Of a DNA stretch of 64,000 nt, positions 21,011 through 35,400 are shown in pieces. Positions within the stretch are counted from its first letter, which is position 1. Every line of letters starts with the position of its first letter. Position numbers and translations under genes: made by a program. This DNA is from Labyrinthula sp. Ha (taxonomy: Eukaryota; Sar; Bigyra; Labyrinthulida; Labyrinthulaceae). Location: NCBI GenBank assembly GCA_015227615.1, contig JAALGZ010000007.1, positions 310,001 to 374,000 on the forward strand, given 5' to 3'. Below the pieces are notes generated by a model. It saw only the letters and a program-made list of their open reading frames with translations, had not been told where the DNA came from and did no database searches.

Positions 21011-24000
21011 TTTCTGTTTTAAAATTATTTATATCCTGACTTTCCTAGATGATATTTCCGTTGCTTAAGAAAGCTGAAATATATTAATAGGTTTTGTTAA
21101 ACAACTGGCAATACTTTGTAAATATTTAGTTATAAAATGTTGCAGATAAAACAAGTTTAATATTTTTTGAAATAATTAAATAAATCGAATAACGGATACA
21201 ACACAGATCCAAGCTTAGTATATACATTTTCTGTTATGAAAATCCAGGGACTAAAGATACCTTAAGTAAGCATGGTCATTGGTGTGCTCAAGTGGGTACA
21301 GCTTTAAAAAAGAGAGAAATAGTATAACTTGTTCTTAGTTTTGCAAGCAAAACTTTGGCTTTGGACTCCAAGGAATAAACATGTAGTCCAACAATGTCTT
21401 TGAAGAGCATCCATTATGTAAGAATACATAGACTTTTTGTTTTTGGTGTTTCTGACATATAATATTTCAACCCTAAAATTTCCACCGCCTATAACAAGTA
21501 CATAAAATTTATAGATATCTCATACCGATCCTAAGAAATAAAAGTAACTCTAAAAGGAAAAATTATTATTCAAACTCTGTTTTCTCTAAATTTATAATTG
21601 ATTACAAATTCTAATTCGTAAGCATTAAAGATGCTATAAAATATATGAATCTGGTACTTAGAAGTGTCGATCATTCTTTCTTAATTTCGAATATTTCTGA
21701 TCCTACCACCGCAGCAAGAGAGGACAGCAACATTACTAGAAACAACTCATTTTTTTAAATGATAATGGGTCCTTAACATGAAGGATTAAAAAATTCCGTC
21801 TGAAAAGATATAGAATAAGAGCTTTTACTACTCTCTCGGAAGATAAACTAATATCTTATGCTCTTAAGTTGTACACCTGAAGAGACAGTATCAGCAGTTT
21901 GAACAAGCTCAATTTTATTCTAAGACCCTATTTTGTCCGCTAACTTTGTTCTATCATCAATTACGTACCAAACATAAATTAAGAAGATAGTTACTCACCA
22001 AACCATCTCATATTTCTTCCATCACATACCATATTTGAACCATAGTATAAATTACACAGACCGAATACATAACAACAGTCGTACTTTCCCTCGTAGTAAT
22101 AGATGGCCAATAATATTACCAGTGCTGTTTCAGATTTCTCTCAATAGTTATACATATCTATCTTACCTGCAAACTCCAATGTATAAAACCTAAAATAGAT
22201 ACTCACATAATGCAACGTTATTTTAGATTCAAACTTTCACATCTAAGTATGGAACCAAAGAGGTCTATGCATCAGACACCTCGATATTGACACCTAACAT
22301 CGCTTCCATTAGTTTTTTTAGTAATTAACAGGGGAAAATCAGTTGGACTAACGTCAGGGTACCCGCTCAATCTAGCTCTTCCTGTTAATATTTCTCCAAG
22401 TAAATTCGCCGCTTAGATATTTGGATTGGTAGGGTTGAACAGTGGAGAGATTTCCTTTGGGGCTAGGTTATTTATAGAATTCATACCAAACAAGTATACT
22501 GGTAAATCAGATGCAATATAATGACTATAGATTAAGAAGTTGAAAAATATAATCATGAAAAATAAAGACGTTGTAAATTCTTTGTCAAACTATGGTGGTG
22601 TAATGGTCATCGCATTACATTCCCAGCTTAGAGCTTAACACTTAAGTAAGAACTCCTTCTTTGTATTTTGCTAGGGTTTTAATGCTGTAAATACCAACCT
22701 GACGATGATTTGCTTTCTCTAACTGAAGTATTAAAGTCATGAAATTTGAAAAATGGTATATATTACACCCAAGGTTACTTAAGAGAGTGTAACTCAGTAG
22801 TAAGAGTTTATAATGCGCCAGATAACCGAAATCAAAATTAAACAATAAAAATTGAGGTTTTACTGAATGAATGTAATCAACTTCAAAATACTGTAATATG
22901 AAGAAAAATATTCTACAATTTTGAGATTGCGTTGATAGCTTGCTACGAACGTAGTATATGATTGATATATAGCAATATTAACATTGAAATTTGGGGTTAG
23001 TCTGACCCAATTCAGTGTAATTTCATGCTTTCTAATAAATTGAATACCCAAATATAATATCATGCTTCATCTGTCTATTAGTTTTATATATGTTTCCTGT
23101 GATTGAATACATCTAATGGGGACAAATATTCTTATTTCCTTGAAATTAACCCATAGTTCTGCAGACTATCTTTAGGTAATAACAGGGAAAATATTTGGAA
23201 CTCAATTTCCGGACCATAATATCACAAAAATCATCAAAGAATAAAAAACAACTCTATATTTCAAAGATGTGGTCTTGTTCTTCTTGTAGTAATATCATAA
23301 TTATTCCTTTCTGGTAAATATCAATCTGGGGTTTCAAAAGAGTCAAACTGTAGCAAATAATATAGTTTCTAGTTTTTCTTACAGATAGGCATAAAATAAA
23401 TTTGCACCAACTAATAAGTTAAGTTCAATCCAGAATTTTCACCTAATTACACGCTATGAATATTTTAATGAATAATAATAATAGCTAAAAAATCTGCAGT
23501 AAACCAACTTGGAATATTCATGTTGGAAAATGACCAAATATCAAACCAAAAATACAAAATATATTTCTAATCAACAACAAAATCTTATATTTGCCATTTT
23601 ACCAATCCTCCTTCAATCGGCTCTGTAAAAACAAATAACAAAGTTTCTCTCCACTATTTCTTTAATTGAGACCGGAGCCAGATATTGTCCCATCTATCTC
23701 TTCGTAGTAATAATAATTCTTGCTAGCATATTTCTTCTACGATGTATATTTTTTTCAACTTGATAGAATTTGTAATCTTCTATGTTATTACTGACGAAAC
23801 CATTTATATCAAGATTAATCTTAATTGCTTAACTACATTTGTGTTGTCTTATCTTAGCACCCTATATAGGTGAACTGTCGAATATATTGTATCAATATTC
23901 CATACTAGGGCATCCTACGTAGTAGAATAAGATCTATGAAAAAACTCATTTATAACAACCCGATTAATGCAATTACCATAATATCTTTTGAACATTACAC

Positions 24001-27000
24001 CTAGAATTTTTACATATCTTAATGGAAAGCCTTATTCACCAAAGCTTGGTACTCTTATTTTCAATGATAATATAGCCCTAAGCTTAAAATGAGCAAAAGA
24101 TGCAGGGGGTATGTTAGCTCTGAACGAGAGTCTTACCATTGCAGATAGGAGTAATTATAAACAAACAAACCACTCACCAAGAAACGAGATAGTATGTGTA
24201 TGCTGTTATTTTGAGGTAATAATTCTCCACCTTGTGCCATATAGTAGTCATGTATAATGATAACATTGCGTTTCTCGAAAACAATTTTGCAAAATTGTTA
24301 CCTCATTAGATAACAAGAAGAATCTTCTCAAATATTTTTTTGCTGAATATCCCTCTTCTTAATTATACTTGCCACAGAGTACACTTTGCCTGAAAAGTAT
24401 TTTAAGCTAATGTGTAGAAAACAGTATATGTTAATAGTTAGTTGGGGTAAATCAGTCATAAATCAAGTATATAAGAAGCTCTAAATTATACTTTGTTGCA
24501 TACATGTGCTTCAGATAACGAATTCTGATGATAATATAGCTTTATATATATATACTGACGTTTCTGGAAGCTAAATAAAGAAACTAGTAATTCTAATAAG
24601 TCTTAGCTGTTTCTTTAAGTTTCAATCATTTCTTGCTCCATGAACTTTGTTCGTATGTCATTTCCCAAGTTGTAGATATCATTAAGCCTTCAATAAGTAC
24701 CAAAGATGAAGGATTAGTACTGCAACCTGTTAAACTAACAAGAATCCCCTTAGAAAATTAATTCATTACTGCATGACGTATTTTCATAGGATTGTTGATT
24801 AATGTGGAGTTTCTATTAGCAAGAATATATTCTTAATGACTTACTCTACCGGGATGGGTATACCTAAATGTTTATACCTACGAATTGTATTCTGTAAGAA
24901 TGTGGTGGTATGATGGAGGAGATGCTATAGACCTAAAAGTCTTACAGTCATTTGTTAAACTATTTACCCCAAAATTACTACATAAAGTGCCTGGCACCTA
25001 AGACATTCAATTTTCTTGTACTTATTGCATTTTCAAAAAACACGTTGATTCGATGGTTCTGTATTTGCCCTAGCACCTAACAGCATCTCAAACACGGAAA
25101 TCTCACTTGAAGAAGAATTATCTTCACTGCTTAAGCTATCTGAAGTGACACCCAATAATTAAAATCAGACGTAAAAATTTTTTTCATTTTTTTGAAATCT
25201 AGCTACTTTCTGCTGAATGTCTTCTAACCAGAAATACAGTAAGGTAGTATAAACCAAGTATATGAAAACATATATAGAGAGAGAAAGAAAGATGGTATGA
25301 ACTATATGATAAAGTTCATGACTAAAACTTAAGATTGGTTCTTAGAATGGGGTCATTATTTGTTCTTTATAAAACACATTGGTAATTTTTTTTCATAGCA
25401 ATTAGAATTGTCTTCTACAAGGAAAAAACAAAGAGAAAACCATAGTTGTTATCAAGGTTTGATTAATACAATGGTTATTGATTCTCTGAGTTCATCTATG
25501 CCCTGTCAAGACCTATGTCCCATAAATGTTTCTTTGAATTAAAAAATCAACACACATGGCATCAACAAGGGTGGAATTGTGGCAAATATTAAAAGACATA
25601 TTGAATTGTCTAAGTAAAGTGGCATGAGCAACATAATTGAACAATGCAATAGGATTTTGCCTTTTCTAGGAGGTTTAAACTTAGAAATCATTGTTAAATG
25701 TTTATTATATATATTTTGAGACTTTTGTTAATAAAGATACATGTACGCTTGATTAGAATTGTGTAGAAAGAGCTAAATAGTAATAGCAGTTGCTTCTCAT
25801 TTGTAAAGATTTTCACTGCGTAGTTGAGCTAATGGTTGGCAATTAGTTGGGGTTATATCTGGTACGCATTCAATCTATAACCCCACATTTAACTAGCAAA
25901 AATATACAACGCTGTTCAACTTTTCCCGTACCTGCCACCCAGTAAATCCTGTTACTTGGCATGTAGATACGCTGTTGTAAATTTCAATAGAGAAAGTCTC
26001 TTACCCGGAAAGATATGCTGAAAAATTTTGGTGGCTTCAATATCCAGGATTAGATAAATATGAAACTATATCAAAATTTTGTTCTTAATTTTATTAGCCT
26101 TGCACAACTGGTTAGCGCTAAAACTTTAATCTATGGATTGATGGTAGTAGTTCAGTTTTATTTCTTCTTTGACGTAGCATGGATTTGTACTAATCTATTC
26201 AAATTTCATTGAGTTGGAAATGCACAATTGCCAACAAGCCAAAAGTTTGGGCTGCAAAACCAGCATCGCTACATATAAAATGTCTTGCCAACAACAGGTT
26301 TAGACGAATACACGAATTTTCCGCACTTTTTGGCTTTGAGGAAGCAATATTCCAATTTGAAATTAAGACTGAACATCCAATCTAATCTTAGTCTCTATTA
26401 TGTAAAAACTTGAAGGAATAACCCCTTGAAATGATCACACTCTTGCACAAGCTACAATTTCGGGGTTTCTACATAGATTAACTAAAGGTTGATTCAAGTA
26501 CATATCTCATCTCATAATCGAGTTCATAAACCACAACACATGGTCATATGTTCATAGCTTACTGTCAAATACTGTTTGATATGTTTTATAGTTTGGATCT
26601 ATAATAAATCGGAAGTTCTTCCCTCAAAAGTTTTTTTTTGTTGTCTACAAATAGGCATCTGTTGCTCTCTCTGGTATCTTTGCCATCCAATCTAGAATCT
26701 TTGCAAAGCAGACTATTTATTTCGAGTTTGTTGGAATGATTACTCAATAAAACTCTCATCTAAAACAAACAGTCGACTAAATCGAAGGATTACAAATCTA
26801 AGTACGCGACTTCTTTGGTTTGAAAGCTAGAAGATGCTACTATTTCACAGAGCGCCCATAATTGCTAGGGCGAAGGTTTATGACTACACAACGATATTAT
26901 TTCAAAATTGGCCCATGACGAAACTTCAAAGAGTCTATACTGCTCCTGGTTAAATTCTACTCTAGCTAAATTCTTCGAAGAAAACAGACATGGAACAGGC

Positions 27001-27195
27001 TATTTTTTATTATATTCCTCATTTGACACTTCTGTGGGTTGCTCGTAGTTAATCTTTATAGCTTGCATACATGTAACACGTACACGTAGAACAAGGAAAG
27101 TGGAAATCTGCATAGTGTCTTTTTAACTTATTTTTGTCTTAATGGCACATAGAAAAGAATAATATAAACATGTTCTCGAACTGATTACCCAAAAT
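21011..27195. other. 6-kb gene-free AT-rich interval
   Basis: No gene, RNA gene or element could be supported on either strand. Stops are dense in all frames. A short tRNA-5'-half-like stretch occurs at about 22,590-22,625 without a matching 3' half. Confidence 0.55.
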
Positions 27196-27296
27196 ATGAA
27201 TTTTTTTGGAAATATCTCTAGAGTGAAATGGGATTATCGGTGAAATAGAGGCATTTCGCAAAACTCCGAATATCCAAAGAAAACATTTCGAGGAGA

Positions 27297-28107
27297 ATGA
27301 AGGTTGCTGTAGTAGGTGCAATTTTTCTCATTTTAAGACCTAGAAACTCCAACAGCTGTTGCAAGCAAAAAATTTGATGTTTACGTATCAAAATTGGAAT
27401 CATGTAGTGTCTCGTTTTCTTTCATTGCCCAGGTTTAAGCTTCAAGGAAAACACTGTTAGTGTTCTAGAAATAAAGAAGAGTATATCAGAATCTACAAAT
27501 TGGAATGAGCTGTTGAAGGTATTAACGAGCGATGGGACTGTAATATATGATGTAGATATTTCCCGTTCTTTATTTTAAGTCTATTGCTGAAGAAGCCAAG
27601 AACAAGTTGATTCTTGCTGGACTTTTTCAGGACCAAGTAGACACGAATAAATTTGTTAGGTCAAAACCAACTGCTCCTCAGAAACTGAATTTTGGCAAAA
27701 AAAAGGCCACTTGGAATGTTCTGATAAATGATGATGACGATCCTTTTCAGAATGAGTTGATGAGCGAAGATGATTTGTTAAATGATGACCTTGAAGAGAA
27801 AATTCAAGCTCCAAAAGAGACTGTTGTTGTTAAAAAGAGAGCTTGTAAGAATTGTTCCTGTGGATTAAAAGAACAACTAGAGGAGGCTGAGCAGAAATTA
27901 AATCAAGGCGAGGAAGCTATTTTGAAACCGAAGAAAGGTGCCGCAAACGAAGGTTGTGGTGGATGTGCGAAAGGAGATGCATTCCGATGTGGAAGTTGCC
28001 CTTATCTAGGACTTCCTAAATTTGAGCCTGGAACTAAACCTGAGATAAAGCTTAAACCAGATGGCACCAAGATTCTTGTTGATACTGCTGATGATCCAGT
28101 ATTCTAA
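27297..28107 (+). CDS. CIAPIN1: anamorsin / Dre2, cytosolic Fe-S cluster assembly protein
   Basis: Proposed exons 27,297-27,315, 27,338-27,403, 27,433-27,551 and 27,580-28,107 (243 aa). The C-terminal exon has the family signature RACKNCSCGLKEQLEEAE, then CGGCAKGDAFRCGSCPYLGL and a PKFEPGTK tail, as in human CIAPIN1 and yeast Dre2. Dre2 with Tah18/NDOR1 passes electrons to the cytosolic Fe-S assembly machinery. The N-terminal half resembles the methyltransferase-like domain (LLKVLTSDGTVIY for LLKPGGTV). Motif A usually has four cysteines (C-x~9-C-x2-C-x-C); only the last three are present, with no cysteine in the preceding ~40 residues. Motif B has both C-x2-C pairs. The first intron is uncertain: a 22-nt GTG form gives MKVAVVDLETPT, while a 29-nt GTA form (27,309-27,337) would need a further upstream exon, possibly starting at 27,196. 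Confidence 0.9.
27404..27432 (+). other. 29-nt spliceosomal intron
   Basis: GTAGTG...TTGCCCAG inside the anamorsin gene. It joins ...VSKLESC to LSFKENTVSVLEIKK in frame. Confidence 0.8.
27552..27579 (+). other. 28-nt spliceosomal intron
   Basis: GTAGAT...TTTTAAG inside the anamorsin gene. It removes an in-frame TAA and joins SDGTVIYD to SIAEEAKNKLILAGLF, as expected for the Rossmann-like domain. Confidence 0.83.
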
Positions 28108-28980
28108 ATCTTAAGGTTTTGTTGTAAGTAGTAGTTTCTTGAAAAACTTAGTTTAAAGCAAAAAATATAGCTTCACTACTCATAGAGGTACCAAAACCTG
28201 TGTTTTGGTATGTGCAGAAAAGAAAAGCTGAGCTTACTTAGATAATTAAAATCCTATTGCGACTCAGTTAAAAGAATTTTGTGAAATTAGATCCATAAAA
28301 GGCCTTCAAAATGAAACATGCTAATATCAGCTAGTTAATTTAAATTGAAAGAGCTATTTTCAATGCAGAATTTATTCTTGTAGTTCTTACAAAGATCGCG
28401 GTTTTTTATACACTATTCTAATTTTAATGAAAGCCATTTACTAATTCCTACTATTAAAAACTGCCTCTTTTATTTGTGTTGGTAACAAAAACTGCTGAAA
28501 AAGCGTTATTCTCCTGGTAGCAGATCTAGAATGTCGTAGTACGGCCTCCAATTTCTGGAAATTAATTTATTTATTTTAGTAACTTGACAGATGGCCTGCA
28601 GAGTGCAGTTCCGTTATAGACTTTTTGTATCCACAAATAAGTTACATAGTCCTTTTAATGAAATTCTTAAAGTACTTTTTCCTTTATTTCCTAGTAGCTG
28701 TTGATTAGTGAGGTAAAGTTTAATGAGATGCGGATAGACCTGCACAGAAATGTAGATCTCAAAGCCTTGCGCAACTATTAATTAAGGAGAGAACCATGAA
28801 AAGCAAACCCATAAGCTGAAAGTTCGTTGGATTAGAGTATCATAATTACGTTATTTATACTAGAACTATCCCTAAACTAGCTCTGTGTTGTATCTAGAGA
28901 ACAACTTATTCATTCGCTGTGTCCAAAAAGCACACTGTGTTCAACCTGCAGAAACTCAGTGGTACATTACTGTTTGCAAA
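28108..28980. other. intergenic interval
   Basis: 873 bp between anamorsin and the next gene, AT-rich. No supported feature. Confidence 0.5.
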
Positions 28981-29805
28981 ATGAAAAATATTTATAAGTT
29001 GGTGAAACTCAACAATCTACTCTGGCACCGCTCAAGCAGAGCACTGAGTATTCTTCCAGGCAGTGGGACTCTATCCTATTCCCATCCACCTATGAGTCTT
29101 CCAATTGCAGTTGGAGTTGCTGAAACAACTCTTCTGTATCTTAAGCACGGACAAGCTAACTCTGAACTTCAGCAAATTAAAAGTGACAATGGAACAGTTG
29201 GGTCGAGATATCGAGCCATGATGGATATTTATCTTAGAACGCAGCTACATGTAATTCTTCCCTTTGGATTTCATAAAAATGGAGTTGCTTCGCCAGAGTC
29301 ACTTCAAGAATTTTCTCAATCGCTAATTCAAATGGTCACTGAAATGCAGCGCTCCGGAAATGTTGACGCTATTGATGATTTGACAGATCTGCAAAACATT
29401 AGTCAAGAGATTACACGAACCTTAACTTCCAGGGCTTTTGGAATCTCAGAAATGCCAATAGTTGATCTTGAAACTCTACGAGGCTTGTCGGCAAAGTTAT
29501 CAGCTAATCTTCAGGACAAAGACTTTTTAGAGCAAGCAGATTCGTTTGGTAAAACAATCCCAAAACCAGTTACTGAAAGTAATAGACAAGATGTTGCTGA
29601 TAAGGTTGGAGAGTTTCAGGATAATTATATTGTTCCTTGTTACCTAAGCGTTATTTCCCCTGGTGAGGTTAAGGGGTTAAACAAAGATGACGAAGGATAT
29701 GTAATTTTGCAAACGCTTTTTACAGAAAATATTGGAGATCCGGTTATTTCGCAGAATATAACTGCTGGGTTGATGGCTCTAAGCACACGCGTTCCCATTA
29801 TGTAA
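28981..29805 (+). CDS. hypothetical protein, possible mitochondrial presequence
   Basis: 274 aa from the first ATG (28,981). The frame is open about 100 nt further upstream but has no ATG there. Family not recognised. The first ~24 residues (MKNIYKLVKLNNLLWHRSSR) are basic, without acidic residues and with amphipathic spacing, as in mitochondrial targeting peptides. The mature part is largely alpha-helical by composition (AETTLLYLKHGQANSELQQI, then EFSQSLIQMVTEMQRSGN), acidic towards the C-terminus, with no membrane segment. Low stop density and balanced codon use support a real gene. Same strand as anamorsin. Confidence 0.7.
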   Translation: MKNIYKLVKLNNLLWHRSSRALSILPGSGTLSYSHPPMSLPIAVGVAETTLLYLKHGQANSELQQIKSDNGTVGSRYRAMMDIYLRTQLHVILPFGFHKNGVASPESLQEFSQSLIQMVTEMQRSGNVDAIDDLTDLQNISQEITRTLTSRAFGISEMPIVDLETLRGLSAKLSANLQDKDFLEQADSFGKTIPKPVTESNRQDVADKVGEFQDNYIVPCYLSVISPGEVKGLNKDDEGYVILQTLFTENIGDPVISQNITAGLMALSTRVPIM

Positions 29806-32451
29806 GAATTAGAACTGTCTACCAAGAGACATCGGCAAGTTAATGGAACATTGAACAGTTCACAAATTATACTTAGTTTTAATTAAAATAAATATTTGAG
29901 CTCTTTGTTTTGTATCACCATGTATTTATCCCAAGTAATATAACGAAGAACATTCATTATCATGAAGATTCGAAACTAACCAAAAGCTGTTAATAGAGAA
30001 CAACATTCTCATAATTCGGACTTGAATGTTATACTAGCCTTATCCTTCATTGAATGACTATTTTTCGGCTTGCACTTAAGCTTACTTTTTTAAAAAGGGC
30101 ACAAAGAAGTAAAGTTTTCTTCTACTCATTTACTTGTTGATAAGCAATGTTTTGAAATAGATCGAAACCGTTTATGCTTGAAATATATCAAACGATAGCC
30201 TATACTGCTTGAATTTTCCTTCCGCACATAGTTTCATCATGCAAAACGTGGAAATTATACTGGCTGTTGCATGGAAACACTCAGTTCTCCTAAATAGGAA
30301 CTTTAACATTATATTAATTGGGAAAAATATGGCTTAGCTCAGGTCTATAACCTTTAGATTAAGACTTAAGTATCTACAATGGTTATTCTGTCGCGAAGTA
30401 AGTTACTTTTTCCCACTGCACTCAGGTTAGTAATTTTCAAGAAGCAAGTGATTGATTATTCTCTTGGTACTGCCTATTTTTTTGGGTAAGCTTAATTTGC
30501 AAGAAAGAACTTTGAAACTCCTGATGCTTTGGGCAAATCCGTTTCTTTTCTAGTCATTATTTACTTTTTTTATTTTGTGGAACTATGTTATGAGCAAGAA
30601 TTAGAAGATAAAATCCTCTCAAAATAACATGCAATATATTTGTTCTAACATTCCTGAAATCTGGCTCTGTGTTGAAGTTATATAGCTGATTAGTATTCCG
30701 ACGTATCTAAGAAAACATGAGCGAAAATGTCTTTCAAGGTAACTGGAACTAGGGCTAGATTTGTAAAAAAAACTTTTCCCGTTAGCCTAAGAATTGAGGT
30801 TTTGATGTTGTTGGTCAAGAATATTTTAGCCTATTAACTGGAAGCTAACTTCGCAACTTTTCAGAAGTAGACAGCGATGGATGTGCTAATTGTTAATTGG
30901 CCTAATTTTAAAAACTACCTGGTACAAATAAGTTAGGAAACTAGTTTTCGTTCAAGATTAGCCTTTATTTTTCCCCCTAAGCAATGATTTGTATAAAGGT
31001 AATGGTTGAGTGGCCAAAGACATGTTCTACAATAGAACCCAAATTTGCTCTTCAAGAATAAGAACGAACTTCCTCGTCTAGAGATAAGCTTTTATGTTGA
31101 GTTTTATCTAGTTTAAGCAAATCAAGTGAACTGGAGGGATGATGCTGAATGACTAGACTCTTTCAATTATGCTGATATTAGGAATTGGAAACTCTGATAG
31201 TGTAGAGTAGGCTGTCCTATAGCCTCAGGTACGTGGATTTAACAATGTGCTCGTACGAGCTAATTACCGAAGCTATAGTAAGTTGGCATTAGCAACTGGA
31301 GCAAGCGTACTTCCTGTCGCAGGCATGATGGTTCATTGAATATTGGTATATGACTTTGTTAACTTTGTATACCATAGTTTTAGGTGTGTGATGACTGAAA
31401 AGAGATTTGAAGATAGCCTTGAAGAGCAAGATTAACGTCAAGCCCTTGAGGAACTTGTCACACGGGATCGGATTTGATTTATTGATAGCTTACCACAAAC
31501 CTTTTACCTACCTTTTTTTCATTGACGTTCACTAATAATTATATCTCTCTTTTGATTTATTATAAATGATCTCTCCTTGTCAATAATAATATCAGAATTA
31601 CTCGATTTGAAGCAAGCTTTCAAATTTGTTGTTCAAAATCAGAAGCAAACTAGAATTCTCTTAATAAAAGGTAATTTTTATACATATGCCCGCCCGGGGA
31701 AAATTGAAAAACTTCCTGCCGCTTTGCTTTAACGATGTGAACCTTCTCACTTAGCGCTAGAAATCACATGCAACCACAAGTTAACAAAAGGTCTTTTTTA
31801 TATAGTCGGAGAAGAGAAATAACTTTAGCCTGGTATATAAGTTAAAGAGAAATTATTCAAAAAAAGCATTAATTTTGCTGTCTCTTAGTCTTTATTTACT
31901 GAATTAACCCTGCTTCCAGGTTCTTTGCCGTGTACTAAACCATAAGAGTTTCAGAAAATGTGGTTCTACTCTTAAACATGATGACGCTTCAAAATGTACT
32001 TTGAAATCAACCTCATTTTTCCGATTAAAAAAAGTATAGTAAGCGATGTACATTGTTGTATAAGATATCACCTCATGAACAAGTTTTTTTTTAATTTGTT
32101 GGTCTAAGAGTAGCTTTTTTATTCGAGGGTGCTCATTTCTGACAAACCGAAAGGAATAGATTAATTAAAATTAGAAGTGTTGCAGCCTAATTTGGCAGGA
32201 ACCATTTTATTCTTTATCTAATCATTGAGTAGTTGTTTCCTGAAGTATTGCTAAGGTGTTATTATAGTTTCATTGTAATCTTTTGTTTGAATTCTATTTT
32301 TTCATCTTATATGCCCAAAATGGGTCAGTATTAAATCAAAAGTTGCCTATTTTGGACATCATGTGAAATACTGATTCTCCAAATCGGGCAAAGAAGATCA
32401 ACACGGGAGAATTCTTACACACAAATCAAATTAGGAATAAAGAAACCCAAG
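29806..32451. other. 2.6-kb gene-free AT-rich interval
   Basis: Upstream of the ROCO gene. No coding frame, RNA gene or repeat that I can support. Confidence 0.5.
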
Positions 32452-35400
32452 ATGAACATGGATCCGTTAACTACAAGAAGATATGATCGATTTATGAATA
32501 AGTTAAAAGAAGGAAGCAACTATGGGTTCCTCTCTTTATATTTCTACACGGTTTCTGAAGCTGAAGAAATTGCAGAGGAAATGAAAAGTAATTCTACACT
32601 AAAATACCTTTCTATGCCAAGTTGTTATGCTGGAAGTAGAAAAATTTTGCCTATCATTAATGCCATGAAAGAAAATCCTAGGCTTAGGATTAGTTATTTG
32701 GATTTGAGTGATAACCGCTTGGAAGACAACGGATGTTATGTTGTTTGTAACTTTTTGAAATTTAGTACAACTGTTGAAGTTGCGATTTTGAAAGCGAATA
32801 GAATTACATCTCAAGCTGCATCTTATATCAAAGGTGTATTAGTGAAGAGTAAAACTTTAAAATGGCTCGACATCGGGAACAACCAGCTTGGACCAGAAGG
32901 TGTGAAAATATTGGATCAAGCTTTTGATCCTAAGGGAGGCAAACCGTTACCAATTCTCGAGCTCCTTGATATTTCAGATAATAAGTTGGGCTCTGAGGGA
33001 GTTAAAAATTTGACGAATATTTTCAGTAATAGTAAAACTATGAAGAACTTAAATATGCAATATAACAATATCGGATCAGAAGGAGCAGATACGATTTCAC
33101 ACTTGATTTCTACCCTTCCAGAATATTCTCTATTAGAAAGGATTACTTTATTAGATAAATACACAAGAATTTTAGTATTAAGAGGCTTACTTGAAAAATC
33201 TCTTAATGAGGAGGAATATAAATCAGCCTACTCTAAGGTATTGTTTGAGGCAGACAAGTTTGACAAAAAGATGAGTATACTAAAGAGTGAATGGGAAAAA
33301 GCTAAGGAGAATGGGGATGAGTTGGTTAAAATTCCACAGGAAGTATTTGAATACCAAGATGCTGACAGTATTAGAGCTTTTGTGAAACAAGCGATCAGCG
33401 AAGGATTGTCCTCTAATAAAGCGGTGAAGATGTTAATGGTTGGCAGGGCAAGAGCAGGGAAAACAAGTTTAACCAATGCGCTTGTTGGAACAAGAGATGG
33501 CCCTGTTGATGGCGAAGAAATTACAGCGCTAACAAAAGATGATGATAATCGTGCAACTGTTTCTGTGGAGATAAGACCTTGGGTTGTAGATGATGTTCGT
33601 GTTTCAGTTTGGGATTTTGCAGGTCAAGAAGAGTATTGTTTTTGTTATCATTACGCTTTAGGTACTATATGACACATACTTTTTTCCTAAGTAGAAGGTG
33701 CGTGGTTGTCCTGATTTTGGATCTCTCTAGGTATAAAGACTTTTCGGAGGATGTCTACTATTGGGTAAAAGCAATTCAGGCCCACATTCCAGGTGTTTCT
33801 TTTTTCCTTGTGGGAACACATATTGACGAAATGACAGCAGAAGAAGTAAAAGAAAAACAAAGTGAGATATTACTGAAGTTTGAACAGGAAGAGCAACGAG
33901 TAGTAGCTGCATTGGACAAACAACTGGAACTTCTCCAAGAAACCAATGATGAGCAGGACTTTGAAGAAAACAAAATGGAAAGAATTAAGACGAAAAATGA
34001 AGACATCAATCGAGATTTAGATGACAAGGCAACTGGTGAAGGGGCAGATTCCCTTCAAGTTGCGCGGGAGAACGCAAACATTGTGGTTGAAGATACTGCT
34101 CAAATGAAGCAAATTCGAGAACAGAGAGATAATAGGCCTAAAATACTACACAACAAGATGTATGTGGTGAGTTCTAAAGATCTCAAGGGTGTTACTGATC
34201 TAAGAAAAGTTTTAATCAAGCACGCAACCGCCGAAGAAGTTGCTATTAGGTTGCCAAACACGTATGTTCGTTTACTAGAGAGCCTTAAAGAGTTTGCAGA
34301 TGCTAACCCAGCCTCACCAATCTTGTTGAAAGAAAAGCTAGAAAGCATTGTACCCCAGGACTTGTTAACAAAGTTTGATACAAAGGAAGAAATTGAATCA
34401 GCTCTTGATTTGTTACACATCGTTGGTCAAATTTTATGGTATAAGCACAATGAAAAACTGGTTGATAGAATATTCACTTCGCCCAGGTGGGTTGTAGATG
34501 TTACTAAAGCTCTGATTCGACATGATATGTTTTTGACAGAGCATGGAAATCCAGGAATAATTCCTAGCTTGGAGTGTCCAAACGGAATGAAATCAAAAGA
34601 GTTTGAGCTTTTAAGAAAGAATTTTCAGGAACAAGCAGTTTTGGACTCAAGGCTACTTCCTTTACTTGAAACTTGGAATAAACTTTCCGTGGAAAACCAG
34701 CATAAACTAGCTGAACTACTTCAGCAGTTTGATCTTTTGATTCAACTTCCCAGGGTAAAGAACCAGATTAGTTTAAAATGTCTCATCCCATTGTATCTAA
34801 ATCCTAAGTTCAAGGAATTGATGAAGGGAAATCCCGATCATGAGAAGGCTGTGGTTAAGCTAAAGCCTATGGGAAAACAAAGAGTATCATGGAGATATGA
34901 CTTAACTGAATATTTTCCAGAGGGACTTTTTCTTAGAGCTCTTGTTCGTTGCTTTTCGTTTGGAGAAGTCGAAACAATAAGTGACAAAGTACTATTGATG
35001 CGTGTAGGAAACTCTAGAATCCGGTTAATGGAAGATAGATCCAGTGGTTTTATGACCTTAACTGGAAGCTATGAGCCAGAAGAAGGAAAAAAGAAAGTAA
35101 AGGTGTTTTCTTCTGTGGTGGAGGCTCTTAAACAAGTCTGGCCAGCTTTAGTTTTGTTTGCTACTGAAATCGAAGCTCTGCTTAGAACTGCCTACAAGGG
35201 TTTGAACTATCAAGTTGTATGTGTTGCTTCTGATTCTAGGCTAAGAGAACGGGCGCTTTGTGCCAATGAAACTCATCCTGATATGGTACCTAGTCGAGAA
35301 TATATGCATGTCATTTGGGGCACCTTAAGTGCTACACAGCTAGCTATCCTTTTAAGGTTGGAAAATTTGTTGAAAAAAGAACCAGGAAAAAAACAAGTGA

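Noticed and set aside
22590-22625. tRNA-like ggtggtgtaatggtcatcgc stretch
   Set aside because: Only a D-arm/A-box resemblance; no anticodon arm, T-arm or acceptor stem follows.
33633-33661. Frameshift or sequencing error in the ROCO gene
   Set aside because: The 29-nt segment has GTA...AG ends, the same length as several other introns here, and its removal recreates the Roc GQEEYY motif exactly.
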